DNA of 64,000 nucleotides from Podospora comata (GCA_017354895.1 CP071497.1:310001-374000), one strand, 5' to 3'; shown: positions 53,658-64,000, counted from the stretch's first letter. The notes: generated from the sequence alone by a model not told the origin. Program-made: numbers and translations.

Positions 53658-54473
53658 CGAGCAGAGGGGGTGATGAGGGACCTGGCTATCCCACGGGTTC
53701 ACCTACGTGGGGCGAAGCGGCCGCGTCTGCTACATGGATTTGTGCCTCTGGGTCGGAGTTCATGATCAAAGAAGATGAACAACCTCGTCAAAGCGAGAGC
53801 ACCGCAGGACTACCAGATTGGGTTCCAGTCATATATTGAGGCTATGGCTGCTATTGCGCTCGGGAAAGCGCCTGCATCGGAGGTCGTGGAACGGTTGGAT
53901 CAGGCTATGAGAGAGTATGAGGCAGAGAGGCAGAGAGACACGGCTATGAAGAATGGGAATAAGAAATAGGTTGGTGTATGGATATGTCGATAGAGGGGTT
54001 TATTGGGGTGTTACGGATTTGGGGTCGTTTTTCAGTTCGGGAGCGTGTTTTATGAAGATTGTATGTACATTGGCTTTTTCACTACGTTTGACGAACCTTC
54101 ACGATATTTTCTTTTACCATATGCAATTCTCTTCTTTATAGCTCATCGCTACGAGGTATGGGCTGCATAGCCACAAGATGGTTAATTGGTGATCGAATCT
54201 AGCCAACATACCTATCTGTAGATTAGGGGTTTTGAGGAGTGACCGAATGAGTTCTGGGAGTATAGCGCTAGGATAGGAGAGTAAGGATAGAAGAGCGTAA
54301 GCTGAAGTTATAGCTCCGAAGTCGTTACGGCTTCGGCGTCCCCGTTAAATAAACTAAATCGTCTCTCAACTAGGTCTTACGATCGTAGGATGGCGAGGTA
54401 ACTACGAAGATTGGTAACGTCTGCGAGAAGGTCTGGGAGCCGGTATAAAGGGGCGACCACACGATCTAGTATA
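53658..54473. other. Non-coding stretch after the kinase-like gene
   Basis: About 40 bases after the stop align with the 3' flank of the paralogue at 7816. A small frame (53775..53969, 64 residues, helical and charged) has no known relatives to my eye and could be a 3' exon or chance. The rest is unremarkable. Confidence 0.4.
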
Positions 54474-54699
54474 TGTCACGGATGATAGGTAAATTCTGGG
54501 ACAAGGCAACAGTTATACCATACCAATTGATTGAATTGTAAGCTAAAGAAGAAAAGAGAGGAAATTCCAGCAGTGTCTGCGAAGCAGGGCTTTTGAACAG
54601 GGCAAAGCTTTGGCCACTTGCTCACTCGCTCCCAGAGCCCCACATACCCACGTGCCCCACATCCACCAGTCTTGCCAGTGCCAGGCCAGTGCCGTGACA
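54474..54699. mobile_element. 226-bp element with TGTCACGG/CCGTGACA ends and GTATA duplication
   Basis: Perfect 8-base inverted ends begin with TG and end with CA, flanked on both sides by GTATA (54469..54473 and 54700..54704). Size and signs fit a very short solo LTR or TRIM. The first bases equal those of the Gypsy LTRs, but the interior is different. No coding sequence. Confidence 0.75.
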
Positions 54700-54838
54700 G
54701 TATACGCCGATACGTTACCTAGCCCTGAATCCACGAACGTCGCTTACGCTTTATATTACTTATATATAATCCTCGAAGTATTATTATTTATAATTTAATT
54801 TCTTTTATACTAAATAAAACGTCTATCCTGAAGCTTAG

Positions 54839-55362
54839 TGTTGAGATATGTCGTCGGCAGACTAGTTGTATGCCTTCCAGGTAGGTCGGAAGCAATTACC
54901 TGAAGACTCTGGGGTCCTTGGACTGCGAGGTACGACGGTGTGAGGTGGCACCGAAGGAAGGCAAGTATAGGGAACTATGCCCTGCAAAAGACAAAGAAGT
55001 AGGGAACTATGCCCTGTAAATAGAATGGCAGACACTGAACTGCAAGGAACTATGCCTTGGAAGAAAGTGTAGTAAACCAGTATATTGACTTTAACTGTTT
55101 GACTTAAACTTAAGAAAGAAAAAGACCATTCCAAGTACACTGGGAGGGGAGCCTTTTATAGGCATCCAAAACCTCTTTTTCCTCCTTATCAATCCCCACA
55201 ACTTCTACCGGTTTAGTTAGCCACAGTGGCTTGTATGAAAACTTTGTAGTTCCTTGTGACCGCTGTGGGCGTTATGGGCGCTGTGGCTTGAAGCCTTTAA
55301 GTGCTGTAAGCCACGAGAAGTAACATATTGTAAAATCCACAAATAAGTGCTGTATTTTAACA
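54839..55362 (+). repeat. Copia-type LTR (524 bp), diverged family
   Basis: Ends are TGTTGAGATATG and GTATTTTAACA. Its last 45 bases (TGTAAAATCCACAAATAAGTG) resemble the end of the LTR at 22572..23217, while the middle differs and repeats GGAACTATGCC three times. No clear target duplication (CTTAG against TTATC). Confidence 0.7.
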
Positions 55363-55867
55363 TTATCCACCTAAATTTAATACCTACTTGTCCCTAATCT
55401 AAAAAACTGGCGTTTCTATCTATTTAGATAGCCATACTAGTAATAACCGGGAGCCACCTCCCATAATAGCTTTCCTGACCACTACTTGTATATACGAGGT
55501 ATTCCGTTAATAGTAACGGTTACCGTCTTTCTTTTCGAACTCTGCTAAGTTGCTAACGTCGCCGAAAGACGCATCCAGCCTCTCCATGCTAATCGGTAGA
55601 GTGCGTATTGGATAGTGTATTGTTCCTGGGCGAGTTGCTCCCTGGGTATGATGCAGATATCGACGTGGCAGTTCTCATCCTGTATCTGATCCTTACTCGC
55701 AGCTCTGAATTGCAGAATAGCGAGGTGGAGTAAATCAAAGACGAAGACTTGAGGGCACTTATAACGGTGCGCATATCTACCTCTCCGATAAGCTTTAAGA
55801 AGTTAACCAGACACATATTACTTACCCTCTTATCTCCCTTTGGAGTCTCTTCGTCATATCGCCTAGG
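55363..55867. other. Stretch between two LTRs, unidentified
   Basis: A minus-strand frame at 55589..55873 shows no domain I know. It may be leftover internal sequence of one of the flanking LTR elements. Confidence 0.35.
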
Positions 55868-56254
55868 TGTCACGACTTAACACTTAGTGGGGCGTAGGCG
55901 CACCACGGACCAATCATTAGTACGGGAGCTCGGATCAATCAGAACAGGATCATTGGGATCGAGGATCGATCCAGAAGAGTCAATCCTGAAAGGGACAGTA
56001 TCGATAGGATCGATAGTCGAGTCTATCGATCCAGGACAGTGCTAGGCTTGGCACTGGGTCTATATATACGGAGGAACTGGCTGGTATAGATAGACAGTTC
56101 CGCAGTATGCAATTCAAGCTTATAGTCACGGTATCTAGTGATTACCTCGAGACAAGCCATTATTGTACACTGTTTAGCTGTACCGAACCAGGATTGTTCA
56201 GAAGTGCCTTCAACCAGTATCCCTTTCAGAGGTTCTGGATAGGGGTTCGTCACA
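55868..56254 (+). repeat. Gypsy solo LTR, type B U3 (387 bp)
   Basis: It starts TGTCACGACTTAAC and ends GGTTCGTCACA. The first half carries GATCGATCC-like repeats, followed by GTCTATATATACGGAGG and the common half. Reverse orientation to 50185..50564. No target duplication seen (CTAGG against CAGTA). Confidence 0.8.
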
Positions 56255-57307
56255 CAGTAGAACCGAATCTATAGCAACAAGCCCTTCTCTAGAGCCTAAA
56301 TATCGAGAAAAATAAAATATGTAAGGGTGGTAACGACCCCCTTAGCGGATAGTAACGTGTATAAGGGTTATCTCCTTTACGTCTAACTTACAAATAGTCC
56401 CTATCTAAGATTGCCTCTGAGTGAAGACCGCCCGACGTCTTCACTTTACGGACGCTAGTCAGCGTTCCTTCAAGCAGGAGCCCATGTATCCCTGCGCATT
56501 AGCCAGCCACTTTGTGTTCTAGTCATGCCTTTACGCTATCTACTGCCGCTTCTCCTCTCCCTATCGGACTTGCCCCTGACCGTTCCTGACTCCGCCACTC
56601 TCGCGTTCACCGACGTCTACTGCCTGCTCTGTACCAGCTAATATATTTAAAGTTCGCGGCCTTTAAGCCAAGAAGCAAATCAGTTCCCACATCGGCAAGA
56701 ATCATACGACTAAACCCCCGATAGCTCCATTTTCTTCCATAAAGAGTCGGAAGTTATAGGGTTATCGGCAATACCGACAGAAATAGAATCCTTAATAATG
56801 CGAATATAAGTTCTGCCTTCTAAGTAGGTCTCTTAGCCCTTTCTCCTTTCCCCCTACTTACATTTTCAGCTCAATATACTCGCCAGTGGTCCTGAAGGAA
56901 GTAAGCCGAGGGCGGTGCGTCTTACAGCTGCTCCGTTTGCATAGTACTATAGATCTATGGCCATTGAAGTTTAACGCCCCTCATCCCTTGAGGTTGGTAT
57001 ACGCCTGTTGAATTAATCCACCAGGTGCCCTTACTATTCCCTAGTATATGTTACTCTACTAAAGGGACGGTAAAATGGAAACTCGGGCAACGGATAGGTA
57101 GTCTGCTATATACATTCTCGCCGTCTTTACGTAATCTTTGAATTGTAATAATCAAAGCTATTTAACTAGATGTTTATGAATATGGCAATTCATAAGTGTC
57201 TTCTTCTGTTAGAAAAATGGATAAGTTCGTCTATATCTAAAGTTATAATTTTAATACAAATGGTGGTTCTAGTGGGTTTGATAACGGGCTACTGGCACGC
57301 GCAAGGA
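56255..57307. other. Intergenic stretch, nothing recognised
   Basis: Moderate GC without a domain-bearing frame, RNA gene or terminal repeat that I can support. Confidence 0.4.
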
Positions 57308-57468
57308 GAAAACGGAAGTCATGATCAGTTTTGGTTGCGGCAAGTATAGCCGAACGGTCCTTAGACCCACTTCAGCTCAGGGTGATGCTCACTGCGCTCA
57401 CCTTTTGCTCACCTTGTGAGACTAATACGGACTGAGCCAAAAAAATTGTCGGGTGTGACTATATAGGT
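57308..57468 (+). repeat. Dispersed repeat, copy 3 (best preserved)
   Basis: It matches 18783..18945 almost end to end. It lies about 130 bases downstream of the APC1 stop codon, so it may lie in or near the 3' UTR of that gene, in antisense. Confidence 0.8.
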
Positions 57469-57599
57469 ATTCTAGTGTTCACACAATTCACCATCCTTCA
57501 TCAATAGCGAGTGTAGAGTTGCTGTATTCTTTTTGAAGCCCGAACACATACTTTGTCCATATCATAACATGAATATTGCTCTTTTTGCAGACAATGCTC

Positions 57600-60500
57600 T
57601 CACGTATCCCTCCCCGCAAGCCACGCCCTCCCCTTCAACTCCCCAATTACACTATCCCTCATCCACCAAACCTCCCCCCTCTCCACCGCATCCAACTCCC
57701 TCTCCACTGCATCCAACTCCCTCTCCCTCCCCCCAACCACCCCCTCACTCTTCCCCCCACCCTGTCCCTCGACCCCAACAGACATAGAAACCTTCTTTTT
57801 CCCGTTTTTGGCAGGCGTCTTCCCCTTCTTCCTCCCCTTCCCCTCCTCAACCTCTGTCTTGTCCACCACCCTCCCAGCAAAAACCCCCCTCCTCTCGGCC
57901 CACTCAAACAACAACCTCAACCCCAACAACCTATCCCTCGACCACCCCTCCGTATCCAACCCAGCCCTCAACACCAGCTTGGCGTCCACAGCCGTGCTCG
58001 CCCCCTCCCCCTCGCCCACCCCCCCACCACTACTCCCCAACCGATCAAGCACCAACCCCCTCTCCGCGTGCGTCAAATCCCGCAGCGCCTGCAACTCGAA
58101 AACCCACTCCATCGGATCCCTCCCACCCAACCCCTTGTCAACAACCTCGCTACTCCCCAGCGCGCGCAACGTAGCCGGGAAAGTCCCCTCATGCGCCGGT
58201 CTCCTCCGCAAATAAACACTCTGGTTGTTCCTAAACTCATCCGCCAGACTGGGCTGATTTTGAAAATCAATCGTCAAATCCCAACAACCCAGCCCACTAG
58301 CGTCCGTGGCAACACGTAGGACATCATCTAGCGGCGGAAGCAAGCAAGGAGTCTGCCGCCGGAGGATAACAACCTCCGGATCTGTCGCATTACTCCCCGT
58401 CTGCGACGCCGCCGCCACAGCCGTCGCAGACCCCGGTTTCAAATGGATATTAATCGGCGTGTTCATCGGCTGGCCGGTAGCCAAATCCTTCGCAACCAAA
58501 CACCGGGGTTCCGTGGCCAGAACCCAAAAGTGACGAAACGCCTGCAGATGCGCCCGATTGTCTTGGACGTTGGCAGGAAACAGCGGGTAAAAAGCGACCA
58601 GGAGAGCAGCAGTGGCAAGGTTACTCGTCCCAAACGTGGCGGTTCCGCACCCCAAAAACAGAGCGCCAATCGCCAGGTGAGCAGCCATGTGGCTTCCGTA
58701 CGTGGTGCTCTTGTCGTCTCGACCGTGCAGACCTCTCAAACGACGGAGCACAGTGATGTCCCCCGTCCCGGCCATCACCGTGGCGCAAGACAGTGCCACC
58801 AGATCCATACACATCCTCGCGTTGCTGCGAGCTAGCTCCGCGTCAAAGTTCGTCACCGGGCTTCTAACGATCCGTACAAACTCGTCGAGGTAGTGAACAA
58901 GCAGATCCCGAACTTGGATATTCGCCGAGCCGGCGAACCGAAGGCCCAGCGAAAAGCAAATGCCAGCCAAGATGGAGAAAAAAGACATGTCCCTGCTTTG
59001 AAGCTTCCGAGTGCTGCTCAGACGTGCCCGTAAATGATAAATAGAAGGCAAACTGCTCTTGATCCAGTCAAAGGTAGGTTTGATCTCCTTCCAAAGAATA
59101 ATATTCTTCGCCACCGTCCTCAAAAGCAAAACATCAGGCCGGACATAGTCAAACTGCAACGTTGTGTCAGGAACATCAATCTTGCGTGCAACAATATGAT
59201 CCTCCGACTTCATGAAAATGAGGGCAATAGCCATCACAGCGCCAGCAGCGGCACGGTCCAAGACATGAGCCAGCTCCACGCGCTTGGTGGACGTGGCGAT
59301 TGTCAGGAGCTTTTCCGTCAAGCGCATATCTCTCAGCCCCTTCAGGTCGCCTCCTTTGCCGAGGTTGATGAGGCCCAAAGCAAAGCCGGCAGCCAGACGA
59401 TAACCTTCGTCGCGGAGTGGGTTCTCCTCCTCTCCATCCTCGAGATATTCGATTTCCGACATCATGATCTCGCTCATGCGGCGGTGTTGGCTGTTGCAGT
59501 AAAGAAGCCCAATGCCCATGATGCCAGTGGTTTGGGTGTGTTGCGACAAGTTGAGCTCGGCAGCCCCTCTCGGCAGCATACGAGTGACGTGCACCGACAG
59601 AAGGCGCGTGATCAGCGAGTCCATGGTCCCCAGATACGAGGCTGCCAGGCCGAGAAGTAGGCCAATGGATGTCATAGTATGCTTGGGTGTGAGGTACTTG
59701 AACGCAACCCACTTGGCGACCGACTTGAGATGACCGTTCAGGCCGAGGGCGAGCAGAAATCCGGCATGTCGATTGTTCAAATCTGACCCCGGCTTGTTGT
59801 ACAGAATCCACGATGTGTCAATGCCTTTTGCATGAGGTGAGATGGCAAGTCCACCCGAGACGCCCTGGTGGAAGAAGGCCCAGTTAATCTTTTCCTCAGT
59901 AAACATGGCCTTGTCCACGCCGACCGAGTTGTTAATCGGCTGGACGACACATGTGAGCTGAAATCCGTTGATCTGATATTTTTGAGTAAGAAGTGGAAAG
60001 CGAAGAGCAAAGTACAAGAGGCCCCTGCCTGCTGGTATGGCAAGGGTACTCGTCGCCACAGTAGCGACAAGCTGCTTTTGTTGCTCGAGATACTCTGGCT
60101 CCGTTGTGCCCGGCTTGGGGTTGAGGCGGACGACGCGGTGCTTGGATGTTGATAAGAGATTCTGAGCCTCATTGAGCCGTCTGTCTTCTCTAAACAAGGA
60201 GCGCACCACGGCCTGGCGTTCTGTGGCCTCTGTCTCCTCTGCGCGGTCGTGGAAGTCGTCGAGGTGCTGACACAGCATTCGCACATCCCATTTCGCAGCG
60301 TGTGATGGGGCCTGGGGCATGTTAGTAGATAATAGCACAATTATGAACCGAACACTCACATTGATCTCAGCCCCAAGTGGTCGCCATGTCTTTGATGGCC
60401 GCAAGACAGTGCTGATGTCAGTCCGACCCACTAGAGAGAGTAGCTCCTTGGACCACGAAGGCGGTGGGTTTGGTTGACACATGAATATAATGTCCTGTAA

Positions 60501-63500
60501 AGGCGTGAGAACTGCCTCCGGTAATGTTTCGAGAATTTGTGATGTGAAACGAGCCTCATGCATGGCCACAACCACTTCGTACCGATTCGTTGTGGTGCCA
60601 AGAAGACCAAAGAACTTGGCAAACATGAGCGATCGAGGTGTTAAGGATGACCAGAGCTGCGATCTTGACTTTCCAGAAACTGCATCTGGGCAGCCAGTGG
60701 AGTAGACGAGAGGCAATGTCGGGAACTCGCCCCCCTTACCGTACGCAAGATGGTCCTGAATCCAGCTCAGCACGCAAAAGCAGGTCGGCGGTTCAACTAC
60801 CTCGGCCGCGAGAGTAGGAACCAGATCATGTACTGATTCCAGATCCACGTCTATGCCCAGCGCATAAATGGCTTCGTGCCTCTGCCAGCCGAGCCACCTA
60901 GAGACCTGGCAGAGCGCTGTCCTCAAATCGACCTGGCCGTGTATCGTATCCTCGGGAGACAGAATGTTCAGTTTCTGTTCCTCGAGGAAAAGATGGAGCG
61001 CCATCATCATACTCCATGCTGCATTACTGCGTCCAGGGCTACCTCTGCCGAGAGCCGTGGGAAGGTATCCATCAAAGCCAAAAGCCAGCACGCCGCCAGA
61101 AGACGCCATCCATCTCTGCGCTAGTTCGATGTGAATAGCAAGGAAGCTTGGTGGACGAGGGCCTGATTCGGCAGTCACGGGGGCCGGTTCAAAGACTGGA
61201 GTATCAAGAAGCCAGCGCCATGCTTTGGTGCGAGTCCAAGGCGGGCACGCTGATGAGCTGGGGTTTTCGTATACGCGCATCGTGTCCCAGCTCTTTGGGC
61301 ATGGGGGCTGTGCTGCGCCCTCCCCATAGCTCCTGAGGGAAGTCTCACTGTTGTGCCGCAAGGCGAGGAAGCTGGAAAAGAGCAGTATAACGAGTGCTGT
61401 CCATTCCTTGTCCACTATGGGGCGGCTTAGACCCCGAACACGCCCGCTCTGAAGCCACTGCATGATGTGCCACCACCCTGCCAGTAGCTTGTCGGCATAA
61501 GAAATAGGTAGGACACTCCGGCAAGTATCCAGGACGCGACGTATTTGAGGCGATGAAGGCTGCAACTGGATTCTCACTCGATGAAACCTGCCGTCCTTGT
61601 CTCGAAGGTCAACCACACCACGCGAGTTTGAGTGACAGACGGAATCTATCTGAGTGCAGGTCATGCCAATGCCCATCGACCGCCTGCCTCGAACCTCTTT
61701 GTTGACCTTGTGGCTGCCTGCGTAATCGAGGCTGTGCAGGTTGTCAGAAAATAACAATGGTAATGTTACAGTCGTTACTTTGCCCCAAGGGGACTGCAGG
61801 CTGAGCTCTCTTCCGCCGGAGGTGTCTTCAGACAAGATCATGATGGTCTCATGCCCGTCGGATAGTTTGCATGAATCGACCACGCTTTGAACCCTCCGGG
61901 GCTCTCCAGGAACAATAGTGAGGCTGCTTGGGTTTGAGAAACTTTTCATGGCACTTTTTGTTGTGATCTTCTCGTCACGAATATCGACATGGAGGGTCAG
62001 AAGCTGGAGTCTCCTGTCGACAGGGTCCTGGATACCAACAAGAAGCATGGCGCGCCCTTGCTCATCCGTGGCAGTAGGGGGGCTAGCAAGTATAAAGACC
62101 TTGGAGTGTGTCCTGGCAGGCTTGTCCGATAGAGAGTATCGCAGGTTGGCGTTGTCCATGCTGAAGCTGTGGATCTTGGTAAGCATCATCTCCCGTGTCA
62201 ATCCATAAAAGTCGTGATCCTCCAGACCCATACTATGAAACCCCTCAAAATCACCACCAGCACGAAGCTCGTCCAGCAGGTTATCCACCGGCGCTTCATG
62301 GAGGCTGTTCAAGTCTCGATTGCCGCTGAAGCTGCCGCTGAATACTGAACCGGCATATCCACTACTCATGCGAGCACGCTGGCTCCCCTGGGAGTCTAGC
62401 CTCCTGCTTGACTGTTCGGTGAAGGTTGCTCGATCTTGAGATGCAGACAGATCAGCACGAGCCAACAGAGAGCTTACTCGGCGTGACTGCCTCCGAGTAG
62501 CATCGTTGCGCTTGTCCGGATCCAAAGAGTTGAGAGCATTGTCCAAGGCCTTTTCGTTTTCCTCGATCCTAACGCTCTTCCTGGTTCTTTTGCCTGGAAG
62601 TGGTGCACCAAAGCTCTCTCTCATGGACGGGTGAATCGGGGTGGCAGCTCCGCTTGGCAGGCCTGGAGCCATAGAACTCCGTCGCCGCGAAGATGATGTT
62701 CTCCTCTTTTTCTTTTTGCTCAGAAATGGGTCCTCATTCTCTAGATAGGTCAGTCGCCAAACTGTGTACATGCCGGCTTCGCGGTTAACGGTAACGGCAA
62801 TATGCAAGCCTCCGGCTTCCGATGCCGGTAGATTCGGGAGCTTGACAGACTCTATGTGAAGCATTTCTTCGGCAGGACTGAGAAACAGGGGCCCGGTCGA
62901 ACCCCTCCGACCCCTTGGAGGCTTCGTCCGATCTTGCTGTGTCACCACCAGTCCGATTTCCAACAACGGATCCGTCAGGCAAACAAGCCGAGGCCAATGA
63001 CTTTCACTTGTTTCCATAGGAGGTTGCCACATATTTTCCAGTGTCGAGCTGAGTCGGAGGGGCAGTACTTTCGGGTTGCCCAACCCCTCGGTCGAGAACT
63101 CGGGCCCTCGTTGGGTATTGGACGACGATGGCGGCGGCTGGAACGACACGAAGGAGTTGGGCGGTACTTTCGGGAGACGCAACGAAACCGGAGCTGTATT
63201 GTTCGCCCGTGGCTTGCGTTGAATGATGACACCACATGGTGCTACGCAGGCAGACTCGACTTCGAAGGGCATGTGGACGACATGGCTGGCACCGGAGAGG
63301 AAGTAGATGTGCGCCTGGGTCTTGAGGAAGACGACGAGAGCTTTCGAGAGGTTGGGCTTTTCGAGGACCTTCTTCTTTTGCTTGTCGTTATCTCTAGACT
63401 GGTGTTCGGCCGAGGCAGGGAAGTTGGCTAGGAGGGCTTGGGCGATAGGTTCGTTTTCGAGGTCGAATTTGAAGCTCTTTCGAAAGACCCCGCCGCGGGA

Positions 63501-63680
63501 CCAGAGCACACAGTTCTTCGTCGTGAGCAGTTCATCCTCATATTCGCTGTCACCCTCCTTGCTAAGGCTGATGTCCCACGTGTAGGTAGATGGAGGCGGG
63601 TCGGGGTCGAGTATCCCTTCTTGAATGGCATGTCGCAAGCCGGTGGGTTGATGCACCCCGAGTGAAGCAATCGAGGCCAT
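57600..63680 (-). CDS. apc1: Anaphase-promoting complex subunit 1 (APC1/BimE/Cut4)
   Basis: APC1 is the largest scaffold of the APC/C, the nuclear ubiquitin ligase that triggers anaphase and mitotic exit. Exons are 63680..60360 and 60311..57600, giving 2010 residues after removal of a 48-nt intron. The N-terminal third has a beta-rich region with a basic Ser-rich loop (KKKKRRTSSSRRRSS near 321-340). It sits where other APC1 proteins carry the loop whose mitotic phosphorylation opens the complex to Cdc20. The proteasome/cyclosome repeats lie at about 1280-1690 (for example HAGFLLALGLNGHLKSVAKW, TSIGLLLGLAASYLGTMDS and MAAHLAIGALFLGCG). The C-terminal part ends with a Lys-rich linker, a duplicated RELDAVE and WWMRDSVIGELKG. 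The length fits fungal APC1 (about 2000). The ATG (MASIASLGVHQPTGLRHAI) agrees with the usual start. Essential single-copy gene in normal-GC DNA. Confidence 0.95.
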   Translation of the reverse strand: MASIASLGVHQPTGLRHAIQEGILDPDPPPSTYTWDISLSKEGDSEYEDELLTTKNCVLWSRGGVFRKSFKFDLENEPIAQALLANFPASAEHQSRDNDKQKKKVLEKPNLSKALVVFLKTQAHIYFLSGASHVVHMPFEVESACVAPCGVIIQRKPRANNTAPVSLRLPKVPPNSFVSFQPPPSSSNTQRGPEFSTEGLGNPKVLPLRLSSTLENMWQPPMETSESHWPRLVCLTDPLLEIGLVVTQQDRTKPPRGRRGSTGPLFLSPAEEMLHIESVKLPNLPASEAGGLHIAVTVNREAGMYTVWRLTYLENEDPFLSKKKKRRTSSSRRRSSMAPGLPSGAATPIHPSMRESFGAPLPGKRTRKSVRIEENEKALDNALNSLDPDKRNDATRRQSRRVSSLLARADLSASQDRATFTEQSSRRLDSQGSQRARMSSGYAGSVFSGSFSGNRDLNSLHEAPVDNLLDELRAGGDFEGFHSMGLEDHDFYGLTREMMLTKIHSFSMDNANLRYSLSDKPARTHSKVFILASPPTATDEQGRAMLLVGIQDPVDRRLQLLTLHVDIRDEKITTKSAMKSFSNPSSLTIVPGEPRRVQSVVDSCKLSDGHETIMILSEDTSGGRELSLQSPWGKVTTVTLPLLFSDNLHSLDYAGSHKVNKEVRGRRSMGIGMTCTQIDSVCHSNSRGVVDLRDKDGRFHRVRIQLQPSSPQIRRVLDTCRSVLPISYADKLLAGWWHIMQWLQSGRVRGLSRPIVDKEWTALVILLFSSFLALRHNSETSLRSYGEGAAQPPCPKSWDTMRVYENPSSSACPPWTRTKAWRWLLDTPVFEPAPVTAESGPRPPSFLAIHIELAQRWMASSGGVLAFGFDGYLPTALGRGSPGRSNAAWSMMMALHLFLEEQKLNILSPEDTIHGQVDLRTALCQVSRWLGWQRHEAIYALGIDVDLESVHDLVPTLAAEVVEPPTCFCVLSWIQDHLAYGKGGEFPTLPLVYSTGCPDAVSGKSRSQLWSSLTPRSLMFAKFFGLLGTTTNRYEVVVAMHEARFTSQILETLPEAVLTPLQDIIFMCQPNPPPSWSKELLSLVGRTDISTVLRPSKTWRPLGAEINVSVRFIIVLLSTNMPQAPSHAAKWDVRMLCQHLDDFHDRAEETEATERQAVVRSLFREDRRLNEAQNLLSTSKHRVVRLNPKPGTTEPEYLEQQKQLVATVATSTLAIPAGRGLLYFALRFPLLTQKYQINGFQLTCVVQPINNSVGVDKAMFTEEKINWAFFHQGVSGGLAISPHAKGIDTSWILYNKPGSDLNNRHAGFLLALGLNGHLKSVAKWVAFKYLTPKHTMTSIGLLLGLAASYLGTMDSLITRLLSVHVTRMLPRGAAELNLSQHTQTTGIMGIGLLYCNSQHRRMSEIMMSEIEYLEDGEEENPLRDEGYRLAAGFALGLINLGKGGDLKGLRDMRLTEKLLTIATSTKRVELAHVLDRAAAGAVMAIALIFMKSEDHIVARKIDVPDTTLQFDYVRPDVLLLRTVAKNIILWKEIKPTFDWIKSSLPSIYHLRARLSSTRKLQSRDMSFFSILAGICFSLGLRFAGSANIQVRDLLVHYLDEFVRIVRSPVTNFDAELARSNARMCMDLVALSCATVMAGTGDITVLRRLRGLHGRDDKSTTYGSHMAAHLAIGALFLGCGTATFGTSNLATAALLVAFYPLFPANVQDNRAHLQAFRHFWVLATEPRCLVAKDLATGQPMNTPINIHLKPGSATAVAAASQTGSNATDPEVVILRRQTPCLLPPLDDVLRVATDASGLGCWDLTIDFQNQPSLADEFRNNQSVYLRRRPAHEGTFPATLRALGSSEVVDKGLGGRDPMEWVFELQALRDLTHAERGLVLDRLGSSGGGVGEGEGASTAVDAKLVLRAGLDTEGWSRDRLLGLRLLFEWAERRGVFAGRVVDKTEVEEGKGRKKGKTPAKNGKKKVSMSVGVEGQGGGKSEGVVGGRERELDAVERELDAVERGEVWWMRDSVIGELKGRAWLAGRDT
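60312..60359 (-). other. Intron in apc1 (48 nt)
   Basis: On the minus strand: donor GTGAGT, branch site CTAAC and acceptor CCCCAG. It is divisible by three and stop-free, so it reads through as 16 extra residues (VSVRFIIVLLSTNMPQ) that do not fit the flanking charged sequence. The three signals together make it very likely real. Confidence 0.85.
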
Positions 63681-64000
63681 AGTTTTGTTGTGTTTGGTGC
63701 TGTCCTGTTTTCCCTCCTCAAAGTATACAAAAGGTCGAGTGCCGGGGAATGGTTGAAGGTAACTGCTGGCGATCCATTTCCTTCAGTCCAGTCGCTGGAA
63801 AGAACAGCCTGGAAATGATCTTCTTCGTCTTGTCTTCAGAGGGCCGCAATGCCCATCGCAGGGCAGTCAGTAGGTCAAGAGCACCGTATCCCAGAAAGCG
63901 CGTCCGAGAGCCTGGAACCCGCGTCTGGGGGTCGCAAGGCTGCCCAATGAATATCCCCACTTCGAGGGGCAGCTGTCTATTGGTCAAAGCTTACCCCAAC
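63681..64000 (-). promoter_or_regulatory. Upstream region of apc1
   Basis: The 5' UTR and promoter are expected here. No TATA box or known site can be supported. A minus-strand open frame (63718..63987) is not called. Confidence 0.4.

Noticed and set aside
57533-60340. Open frames within apc1 on either strand (for example 57576..58319, 59034..59660 and 59176..59811)
   Set aside because: Proline-rich or scrambled translations of the apc1 coding sequence.

Overview
The window looks like a filamentous ascomycete chromosome, probably a Sordariomycete and perhaps Sordariales (inference from gene style, short introns, transposon types and severe RIP). Two gene-rich ends flank about 23 kb (roughly 19.6-42.6 kb) of AT-rich DNA. 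In that block C-to-T and G-to-A changes have turned nested transposons into TA-rich fossils. This is the classic signature of repeat-induced point mutation.

Left end (1-12.7 kb): the 3' part of a highly reducing polyketide synthase, cut by the window start. Then come a small kinase-like gene (7039-7815), a fused remnant of a Pif1/Helitron-type helicase and a Mutator-like transposase (9.2-11.0 kb), and an F-box gene on the minus strand (11347-12741).

Transposon belt (13-44.4 kb): Ty3/Gypsy and Ty1/Copia fossils, a pogo/Fot1 element with TA target duplication and doubled TIRs (31822-33682), and a RIP-ruined DUF3435 tyrosine-recombinase-like gene. That gene is split by a whole Gypsy element (21519-29779, CTATA duplication). 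Several hardly mutated solo LTRs, with target duplications, sit inside the RIPped elements and so give an order of events.

Right end (44.4-64 kb): a GC-rich SNF2-type helicase locus (45.1-48.2 kb), remnants of two pogo families placed tail to tail, and solo LTRs. A compact two-gene unit follows, with a PD-(D/E)XK nuclease-like protein (51597-52622) directly followed by a kinase-like protein (52809-53657). The kinase gene is a paralogue, promoter included, of the one at 7 kb. The window ends with the whole APC1/BimE subunit of the anaphase-promoting complex (57600-63680, minus strand).

The host genes do not form one pathway. APC1 is a housekeeping anchor, the PKS is accessory metabolism, and the nuclease/kinase pair is the best candidate for a little-described system. 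Three genes (PKS, the second kinase and APC1) carry stop-free introns of a length divisible by three, which are easily mistaken for coding sequence.
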